From Candidatus Riflebacteria bacterium HGW-Riflebacteria-2 (lineage in GTDB: Bacteria > Muiribacteriota > Ozemobacteria > Ozemobacterales > Ozemobacteraceae), in assembly GCA_002839435.1 (NCBI GenBank), contig PGYA01000009.1, forward strand, positions 38,036-102,035: 64,000 nt of DNA, given 5' to 3'. Every line of letters begins with the position of its first letter. Within the stretch, counting starts at the first letter, position 1. A model generated the notes under the pieces. That model had not been told where the DNA came from. It was given only the letters and a program-made list of their open reading frames with translations, and searched no databases. The position numbers were made by a program, and so were the translations under genes. Of the stretch, positions 44,295-50,994 are shown one piece after another.

Positions 44295-44900
44295 ATGAAA
44301 TTATCTAGGGTTGGTCTTCTGGTCGGCATTGTAATAATGTTTGCATGTGCTTTTACCGGCTCTGTGTCAGCTAAGAGCGGGTTTAAGGGGTCTCCTGATG
44401 TTGGCGACCGCTTTGTTGATATTCACACTTTTTTGTTTAAAATAGCCGCCAGAAATAACTGGTCGCTGATTGTCAGCAGTGAGGTTAATTCTCCGGTCCG
44501 AGAGGTCGTCGGCACAACCGTTGAAGAAGCGCTCAACAATTATCTTGAGACAACCAGATTTCGCTGGCGGCTTTATGAGAAATGCCTTTATGTCGCACAT
44601 GAGACTGATCTCGAACTGTTTTTTCGGCGTCTGGCAGAGCTTGAATTGACAATGCCAAGGGGGCAGGCCATCGCCGGTTTTAGCGGTAATTTTGTTCGCA
44701 TAGACCTTGAAATGCTGTGCAATATGCTTAAAAGCATCAGCGGAGTCGAAATCAGGCCAGCGAGTAATCTGCATCACAGCGTTATGATGCGGGCAGCCGA
44801 CATGAGCTGGCAGAGAATTCTTCTGGCAGTCGTTTATCTCAACCGTTTTCGCATGGATCGAACCGACTATTCGATTACAATTTTTCCTGCCGGAAGTTGA
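44295..44900 (+). CDS. Exported protein with secretin/TonB short N-terminal (STN)-like domain
   Basis: ATG 44295 is preferred over ATG 44283, as GGGG (44285-44288) then serves as binding site. About 201 residues. Signal peptide (GLLVGIVIMFACAFTGSVSA). The segment LFKIAARNNWSLIVSSEVNS, followed by VEEALNNYLETTRFRWRLYE and CLYVA, fits the STN fold of secretins and TonB receptors ('l..la...g.n.v.......v.l...s.eeaL...l...gl.y...g..i.i'). A second similar alpha/beta unit may follow at 130-200. No secretin beta-domain is present, so this is a stand-alone STN protein. Confidence 0.72.
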   Translation: MKLSRVGLLVGIVIMFACAFTGSVSAKSGFKGSPDVGDRFVDIHTFLFKIAARNNWSLIVSSEVNSPVREVVGTTVEEALNNYLETTRFRWRLYEKCLYVAHETDLELFFRRLAELELTMPRGQAIAGFSGNFVRIDLEMLCNMLKSISGVEIRPASNLHHSVMMRAADMSWQRILLAVVYLNRFRMDRTDYSITIFPAGS

Positions 44901-44940
44901 CCTGTTAAAATTTGTCTGACTGTTGCCGATAGCTGAGACC

Positions 44941-46344
44941 ATGAAAAGAGCTCTGATATCAGTCACCTTTCTGCTGGCCTTCGTGCTGCTTGTCGGATTC
45001 AGTCCACGACCTTATTCTGATCTGGCAGAGTATAAGCGATTGCCGCATGAAACCAGGATAAGTCGCCTGCAGTCTGCCGGCGAAGATCTCTTTCGTCGCC
45101 GCCGCTATGAAGACGCGATTGTGGTTTTCGAAACCATTCTGGCGCTCGATGAAAGCGATCTCAAAGCCAAACTATGGGTGGTCAAAGCAAGAACCGAAAT
45201 AAAGCGCGAGCGTGATGAAGTGAACAAGCAGGAGCGCTTTCGTCGCTACGGTCAACTTATTCCCAAAACCAAGGATGATCTGCTCGACGACAAGGAACTT
45301 GGCTACTTTGAAGTGCGCTATTCAGAGCCGAAACCTTACGTGCGGCCGGTTCGCAAAATCCGTCCGCCGGCATCAGATGCTGAAATCAACGCACAGAAGC
45401 AGAAGGCCGAAAAGTCTGGCGAAGCCGCCGACTATTTTGAGCTGGCCATGCTGCACTGGTCTAAAAAAGAAGCCGAAAATGCTCTCAAAGCCTATTTTAA
45501 GGCGGTCTCTCTCGACAGCGAAGTTCTCGCACAGGATGACGAGCAGCTTTTGATGACAGTCTCGGCTGAGGTCGAAAAGCGCATTGCCGGGGGCAAGGTT
45601 TCTGCTGCTGAGTATCTCGACAGTGGGAAGCTTCTCATGGTGCAGGGTGAACTCGGACGTGCGGTAAATCATCTCATCAAGGCAGCCGAACTCGATGCAA
45701 AAACCCGCCAGGAAGCTTCTGACATTCTGCTGACTTTGATTGAATCACCTCAGATAGAGCTGATAAGCGCGCCGCCCGACCTGCTTGGCTTTCGCCAGGC
45801 CTATGTGTTCGACAAAGATGCTGATACTGTTTACGTCAGGGTGACGTTGATTCCGAAAAAGCGCGGGCAGATAGTGCCGATAGACATCACGATTCCTGCT
45901 GATGCTGTTGACAAGATTGAAGTCATGTCGAAGGACGCCGTTATGGCTTTCGGCAAGACTGGTATCGACAATGCTTTGCGAATATGGGTTATATTGCCCG
46001 AAAAAGAAGATGATTTCCCTGAATATGAGCTGAGACTGGCTCTTAACATCGACCGCAAGATTCTCGAATATCTTGAACTGTCGAATTACAGCCTTTCACT
46101 CGATATGCCTGACAACTGGAGCTTCATCATCGGGTCTGAATTCAATTTTTCAGCGGAACTGTCCAAGGGCGAATACGAGAAGAAACTTGAAGGCCTGCAG
46201 ATCACCGGGTATCATCTTCCCGTGTCAGAAGGGAAGGGGCCAACGTTTTTGTTGAGCGATTTCAAAGAACCGCTGCCGCGCCAGGTCGATATCTGGAAAA
46301 TCATCGAAACCGGCGGTGAAGGAATCGTTTCAAACCTGTTCTGA
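44941..46344 (+). CDS. Exported TPR-containing protein
   Basis: ATG 44941 is preferred over an in-frame TTG at 44923 for the better signal peptide start (MKRALISVTFLLAFVLLVGF). About 467 residues. TPR-like repeats occur near 40-85 (SAGEDLFRRRRYEDAIVVFE) and 160-250 (FELAMLHWSKKEAENALKAY). The C-terminal half is beta-rich (VYVRVTLIPKKRGQIVPIDI, then LNIDRKILEYLELSNYSLSL). It lies 40 bases after the STN-like gene and may share its transcript. No specific function is recognised; a scaffold or assembly role is plausible. Confidence 0.8.
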   Translation: MKRALISVTFLLAFVLLVGFSPRPYSDLAEYKRLPHETRISRLQSAGEDLFRRRRYEDAIVVFETILALDESDLKAKLWVVKARTEIKRERDEVNKQERFRRYGQLIPKTKDDLLDDKELGYFEVRYSEPKPYVRPVRKIRPPASDAEINAQKQKAEKSGEAADYFELAMLHWSKKEAENALKAYFKAVSLDSEVLAQDDEQLLMTVSAEVEKRIAGGKVSAAEYLDSGKLLMVQGELGRAVNHLIKAAELDAKTRQEASDILLTLIESPQIELISAPPDLLGFRQAYVFDKDADTVYVRVTLIPKKRGQIVPIDITIPADAVDKIEVMSKDAVMAFGKTGIDNALRIWVILPEKEDDFPEYELRLALNIDRKILEYLELSNYSLSLDMPDNWSFIIGSEFNFSAELSKGEYEKKLEGLQITGYHLPVSEGKGPTFLLSDFKEPLPRQVDIWKIIETGGEGIVSNLF

Positions 46345-46360
46345 TCTCTATTGTGCCGGA

Positions 46361-47356
46361 TCAGCGATTGTGTAGTGCCTCAAAGTTGTTGCGCCCGGAT
46401 GTTTTTGGCGCTATGTCGGCCGGGCCGACCCACTCTTCAAAATCGCTTTTGCTGTAATCCAGCATTTTCATGAGATAGTCACGGTAAGCCATACTACGTT
46501 CAAGCGGCGTGCCGTTGCGCACGTAATAAATACCGCCGGCAAGCTCGGCAAACCCTATTTTTGCAGGGTCTTTGAGCTTTCCGAGAAGTTTCCAGTAGAT
46601 TTCACGGGCTTCGCCAATCAGTATGATCTGCGGTTTAAGACCTGACTTGGCAAGCTTTTGCGAGAGGTGGTCGTCGCCAAGCACGTGATAGTCGCCATAT
46701 ACTACGAGATAGCGCATGCCGGGATTAGTTTTGGCATGGTCTGCAATGGTTTTTGTAATAAAGGTGTCTCGACTGGCCAGGCTGTGACTGGCTTTGAGGC
46801 GTTCCACCAGAAGTATTGGAGTTTTAAGCTGCTTTGCCGCCGACAGTATTTTCGAATACGATGCCCATGAGAAGCCCCATAGCTTGTCGAAGCTGATTTT
46901 GCCGCGCAGATTCTTCAACGGTATGCGGCCGGCAAGAAATTCATCGATCTGCTTCTGAAAGCTGATATCGACCCATTCAATAACCAGGGTTAGCGGTTCT
47001 TTGCTGGCGCGCATCATACGCAGCACGCTTACTGTATTCGCCTGCGCCTGACTGGTAGTGTGCTCGTCACCCATTATCACGTAACGGGCCGTCGCCAGCG
47101 TTTTGGCGATCTGGGCATCGCTGAGCGGTCGGGGTGCGCCTTTAGGCACTGCTGCCAGATATGACTTTTTGTATGCCTCAAGCTGTTTTGAGGTTTTTAG
47201 CTCGCTTTCCATTTCGTCGATCTGCTGGTGCAGAGTTTTTTCGACGAGCAGCAGCCGGCTGAACTCCTCTTTGCTGACATTGTCAGCACCGGCCACGCAT
47301 GCGGCAAGCACCACAAGAAGAATGGCCAGTGATGCTTTTTTGAATGTGTTATTCAT
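46361..47356 (-). CDS. ChaN-like exported protein
   Basis: 331 residues with a signal sequence (SLAILLVVLAACVAGAD), possibly a lipoprotein at LAAC. The ChaN/Tiki-type fold shows VIMGDEHTTSQAQANTVSVL near residue 93, then LVIEWVDISFQKQIDEFLAG, a central FSWASYSKILSAAKQL, and YLVVYGDYHVLGDDHL with a second conserved His. ChaN proteins bind haem or iron-loaded ligands; some Tiki relatives are proteases. The specific role here is unknown. It follows the phospholipase-like gene by 18 bases on the same strand. Confidence 0.85.
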   Translation of the reverse strand: MNNTFKKASLAILLVVLAACVAGADNVSKEEFSRLLLVEKTLHQQIDEMESELKTSKQLEAYKKSYLAAVPKGAPRPLSDAQIAKTLATARYVIMGDEHTTSQAQANTVSVLRMMRASKEPLTLVIEWVDISFQKQIDEFLAGRIPLKNLRGKISFDKLWGFSWASYSKILSAAKQLKTPILLVERLKASHSLASRDTFITKTIADHAKTNPGMRYLVVYGDYHVLGDDHLSQKLAKSGLKPQIILIGEAREIYWKLLGKLKDPAKIGFAELAGGIYYVRNGTPLERSMAYRDYLMKMLDYSKSDFEEWVGPADIAPKTSGRNNFEALHNR

Positions 47357-47374
47357 GACGTTTGTGCAATCCTT

Positions 47375-49618
47375 CTAGAAAATTGGCTTGAGCCAGCCCA
47401 TTTTGGAAATCAGTTTGATCAGCCACATTTTTTGCGGGTTTTCGACATCGCCGGGGCCAAATTCGGCTGAATCTGCAGTGGCAAGGCGGTATTCGACTGA
47501 AGAACCACGAATGTCACTGATGATTTCGCTGCGCAGTTCTTTTGCAAATTCTGGCGCATTTACTACGGCAACAACCTCAGAGTTAACTTTTTCGCTCAAA
47601 AAATCGAAGTTGTAGGTACCAACAATGCCTATTTGAGCGTCGAACGCAAAGTTTTTGCCGTGTAGCTGTCCACGGTTGACCATTGCAAAAATGCGCATGG
47701 TCGGCATGTCACGCAAGATGCTGCGCCAGTCTCGATAGAGCATCGCTTCTGTCGGGAAACTGTCTGAAGTCTGTGGACTGTTGGTGTGAACCAGAATCGG
47801 CACGCCACGCTTGGCAGCTCGTTTAAGAGCGGCTTCGGCCCGCGGGGTAAGAACGACATAGGGGTTCTGAATGAGAATTTCGCTGCGGCTGCCGTCAATA
47901 TACCTGACGATGTTTTCGGTTATGTCATTGCGTGGCCCCGAAATTGAATGGCTGTCAAGAATATGAACCGGAGCCTGGTGCGACTTGTCGGTTGCTTTGA
48001 AATCGGTGTAACCGGTCATATGCTTATATTTTGCCAGCTGCTCGTTGAGCTTTCTGATCAGAGATGACTGATCTTTGTTTTTGTCAGTGACTGCCAGGGC
48101 TCCGCGCTGATACAGGGCGAGCTCCATTGCCTGCCGGCCAACTTCCAGCTGTTTGATGCGGTTTGCACCAAATATCGACTGTTCGACATCGATCGATTTA
48201 AGCTGTTCGAATTCTTCTTCAAATGCCTTCTGCAGCTGCGCTGAAACTTCACGGCTGATGATGAGCACGTCAGTGTCGCGCCAGGCTTCTGCGTCGTCGA
48301 TCGGGTCTACGAGGTATTCGTCGGCGATGTTGCGGCCGCCGATTATTGAGCTCATTTCATCGGCAATTATGATCTTGTCGTGGTTGCTCGAAACAATTTT
48401 GCGAATGTCGCTGAAAATGTTGATCAGGCTTGTCTGTATTGGATTGTAAATCTTGACCTGCACGTTCGGAAATTTTGCAAGTTCTTCGAGATAGCCTTTG
48501 GCCATCAGTTTTATGCTCATTTTGTTAGACCCGCGCATGTCGAGCATGATGCGAATTTTCAACCCTTCGCGTGCTTTTTTGAGACAGAGCCCGAGCAGGC
48601 CAAGCCCGAAGGCATCGTTTTCGATGATGAAATACTGAATATCGAGGCTGCTGCGTGCTTCGCTGACTATTTTCCAGCGGGCATACCAGGATTCGTAATT
48701 GCTGTAGATCAATCTGATCATGGCGTTGTCGTCGGCGACATCCCTGAGATTAACCTGATACTCAGAAAAAACGCCTTCGACTGCAGGCACAAACGGTGCC
48801 TGTGCTGCTTCGAAGGCAAGCAGAAAATCTTCCTGATCGCTGCGTGCCCGGGTGAACGCCAGCGATCTGGCCTGATAGGTTACGCCGCGCACGGCCTTGA
48901 CCGGAAAAGCCAGCCAGCTTGTATTTTTGTATTTGTCGTAGGCGGCGGTCATCTCTCTGAATTTGGCGTCAACAGCCTGTTGCCACTGAACCTTATATTC
49001 TTTGCCGCGAATGTAATTAAGGCGTGCCTTTGCCCATTGTGCGATTCTGCTGTTGCCTGCCCGGTTGCCCAGTTGGTTGAGCATCGCCACAGCTTTCTTG
49101 CGGTCGATATCGAGGCGATCGAGGGCGCTGGCGATTTCGTAGTTGACCGCATCTTTCTGGTCTTTGCTGAAAGATCGCTGTTGCATGAGCTTTTCGAGTG
49201 TGGCAATAAGTGCCCTGGCTTGCGTAGCTGATTTAGTCTGCGAGAGTGTCTTGATTATGGCGGCCAGCTGGCTTGGAACGCTGTCTGCTACCTTAGCGGG
49301 GGCACTGGGTGCTGTAACCAGTTCATTAGTCGCAGGCTGGCCATCTGTCTGGGAGGTAGTGCTGGAATCTGCCGCCGGCGACACCGGGCGTTGCAGGTTA
49401 AGCGTATTTTCATAGGCTGTTTTAGCACTGCGATAAGCTGTTATGGCGTTGTCTATTTCTGCTTTTGCGGCTTTGCTGGCTACTGCCGACTGATACTGTT
49501 GATATGCAGCTACATAAGCCTTGTAGGCGGCATCGGTATCCTGCGCGAAGCTCTGACTAAAGGGTAGAGCCGCGAGAAACATGGCAATAAGCAGATACAT
49601 CACATATTTTTTTATCAT
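47375..49618 (-). CDS. Phospholipase D-family protein (cardiolipin-synthase-like)
   Basis: 747 residues. A signal sequence (MYLLIAMFLAALPFSQSFA), then an Ala-rich helical N-terminal extension (about 25-285) not found in ordinary cardiolipin synthases. The catalytic part has two HKD motifs: NHDKIIIADE (H413, K415, D420) and LHGKNFAFDA (H653, K655, D660). Both are intact with downstream GGRN and GTYN segments. PLD enzymes hydrolyse or transfer phosphatidyl groups, or cleave nucleic acids; a periplasmic lipid enzyme is most likely. A gene for an App1-type lipid phosphatase lies just upstream. Confidence 0.9.
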   Translation of the reverse strand: MIKKYVMYLLIAMFLAALPFSQSFAQDTDAAYKAYVAAYQQYQSAVASKAAKAEIDNAITAYRSAKTAYENTLNLQRPVSPAADSSTTSQTDGQPATNELVTAPSAPAKVADSVPSQLAAIIKTLSQTKSATQARALIATLEKLMQQRSFSKDQKDAVNYEIASALDRLDIDRKKAVAMLNQLGNRAGNSRIAQWAKARLNYIRGKEYKVQWQQAVDAKFREMTAAYDKYKNTSWLAFPVKAVRGVTYQARSLAFTRARSDQEDFLLAFEAAQAPFVPAVEGVFSEYQVNLRDVADDNAMIRLIYSNYESWYARWKIVSEARSSLDIQYFIIENDAFGLGLLGLCLKKAREGLKIRIMLDMRGSNKMSIKLMAKGYLEELAKFPNVQVKIYNPIQTSLINIFSDIRKIVSSNHDKIIIADEMSSIIGGRNIADEYLVDPIDDAEAWRDTDVLIISREVSAQLQKAFEEEFEQLKSIDVEQSIFGANRIKQLEVGRQAMELALYQRGALAVTDKNKDQSSLIRKLNEQLAKYKHMTGYTDFKATDKSHQAPVHILDSHSISGPRNDITENIVRYIDGSRSEILIQNPYVVLTPRAEAALKRAAKRGVPILVHTNSPQTSDSFPTEAMLYRDWRSILRDMPTMRIFAMVNRGQLHGKNFAFDAQIGIVGTYNFDFLSEKVNSEVVAVVNAPEFAKELRSEIISDIRGSSVEYRLATADSAEFGPGDVENPQKMWLIKLISKMGWLKPIF

Positions 49619-49700
49619 TATGACTCACTCATAACTGTATTAGGTACAATTGTAATAATTAATTGCCAGATCGTCCATGCTTTAAACCCGAAAAATCTGA

Positions 49701-49847
49701 CTATTTCCAGCGGGTCCAGCGACTCCACCACGGCAACTTTTCGTCGGCGTAACTGTCGCCTGCCATGTACATCAGTATTATCGCGATGACAAGGAAGACC
49801 AGGCCGATAAAAATTATTTCGAAAACTCCCAGACTTGCGATACTCAC
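49701..49847 (-). CDS. 48-residue single-helix membrane protein
   Basis: A short gene in the gap between two larger ones. GTG start with AGAGG six bases upstream. The first 30 residues form one transmembrane helix (VFEIIFIGLVFLVIAIILMY), followed by a Trp-rich basic end (EKLPWWSRWTRWK). It lies 47 bases downstream of the App1-like gene and 82 upstream of the PLD gene. Such aromatic-belt peptides often act as membrane-protein partners; function unknown. Confidence 0.6.
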   Translation of the reverse strand: MSIASLGVFEIIFIGLVFLVIAIILMYMAGDSYADEKLPWWSRWTRWK

Positions 49848-49894
49848 AGCAAACCTCTATCGTTAATTTACCTGCCGAACAGAGCGCTGCCGGT

Positions 49895-50863
49895 TTATTT
49901 CAGCAGCCCGTCATCACGCATACGTTGTTTGAGCTCGTCGATTTTGCTCCAGTGAATGAGCGGAATCTTGAACTTTTCGAGCAGAAAATTGCGAAATTCA
50001 CGTAATGATTCGATTTTTTCGCTTCTGGCCGTGACTTCGTGAATTACTATTCCTTTTACCAGCGCGAGATCTTCCCTGCTTTCGACGAAACTGCGATAAA
50101 TGAACGGATCTTTTTCGCCACTGTCACCAAACAGCAGCATCGGCTTTTTGTTATATTTTTCAAGAATGCGCTTGAGCCAGCCGGTTTTGTGATGATCGTG
50201 GTCGCCGCTGGTCAGGCTCTTTTTCAGCACCAGCGTGCCGGGCGGAAATTTGTTGCGAATCAAAAATTTCTTGAGAGAGCGGCTGAGAAAGGCTGGTGAG
50301 CTGCTGAGGTAGACGAAATGCGGTTTGCCCATGCCGGTTGCGCCTTCGCCGATTTCACGGTAAAAATCCGGCGTGCCGCCGACAGCTTTGCGCTTATCGA
50401 CGCCTTTAAACATCGAGTTATAAGCCATCTTGAGACGGCTGGTAACCTCAGTTACCAGAATGGTGTCGTCTATGTCGCTAACTATGATGAAATCAGCATT
50501 GGCTGGAAAGCCGAAGTTTTCAGCATACAGAATCTTGCTGTCGTGGCTTACTGAAATGGTAAAGCTGGCCAGCGACGTAACCTCGATTATGCCTGAGAAT
50601 TCGCCGTCCTTTATCGCAGCTGTGACTTTCTGGTTGCCGGATTCGACGGTAACCTTGCCGCTGTTCAGCCATTTTGACCGCAGCCCCGAGATTTTATCGC
50701 GCAGGCCGGTGCCTTCAGACTTGTAGCTGTTGCTTACGATTACGCCTTCAAAAAGAACCGAGCTCTTGTCGAAAAGCGGAAAAACCCGCAGATCGAGCAG
50801 ATCGACCGCCCACAGTGATGAAACCTGAGATAAGAGCAGAAATACAATAAACAACTTTTTCAT
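49895..50863 (-). CDS. App1-type phosphatidate phosphatase (DUF2183)
   Basis: 322 residues with a signal peptide (MKKLFIVFLLLSQVSSLWA). The HAD-type motif VSDIDDTI (D130, D132, T134) and downstream LLFGDSGEKDP are hallmarks of the App1 catalytic domain (DUF2183). Between them lie YLSSSPAFLSR and the Lys region LVLKKSL. App1 enzymes dephosphorylate phosphatidic acid to diacylglycerol. Preceded by a -35/-10 promoter whose spacing implies a leaderless transcript. The neighbouring PLD-like enzyme could supply phosphatidic acid. Confidence 0.9.
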   Translation of the reverse strand: MKKLFIVFLLLSQVSSLWAVDLLDLRVFPLFDKSSVLFEGVIVSNSYKSEGTGLRDKISGLRSKWLNSGKVTVESGNQKVTAAIKDGEFSGIIEVTSLASFTISVSHDSKILYAENFGFPANADFIIVSDIDDTILVTEVTSRLKMAYNSMFKGVDKRKAVGGTPDFYREIGEGATGMGKPHFVYLSSSPAFLSRSLKKFLIRNKFPPGTLVLKKSLTSGDHDHHKTGWLKRILEKYNKKPMLLFGDSGEKDPFIYRSFVESREDLALVKGIVIHEVTARSEKIESLREFRNFLLEKFKIPLIHWSKIDELKQRMRDDGLLK

Positions 50864-50869
50864 TTATAG

Positions 50870-50898
50870 ATTGTACGTATAAAAGCGCCACCCCGCAA
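50870..50898 (-). promoter_or_regulatory. Promoter of App1-like gene, leaderless geometry
   Basis: Minus strand: TTGCGG (50893-50898), 17-base spacer, TACAAT (50870-50875), then six bases to the ATG at 50863. No Shine-Dalgarno is visible. Confidence 0.5.
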
Positions 50899-50994
50899 GG
50901 CGTTCTCATTCTATGAAATCCTGCGACTGCGAGCAGGGTGACGGCTGCAGCCATTTCTGTACCGTTTTGCTCGGAAAACACTGGTTTGTCTGCT

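Noticed and set aside
46345..46375. TGATC/GATCA inverted repeat between convergent genes, considered as bidirectional terminator
   Set aside because: Five-base arms and no T-tract are too weak.
48380..49231. Plus-strand open frame (283 residues) opposite the PLD gene
   Set aside because: Antisense to an intact two-HKD enzyme; the sequence is Cys/Phe/Ala-rich shadow translation.
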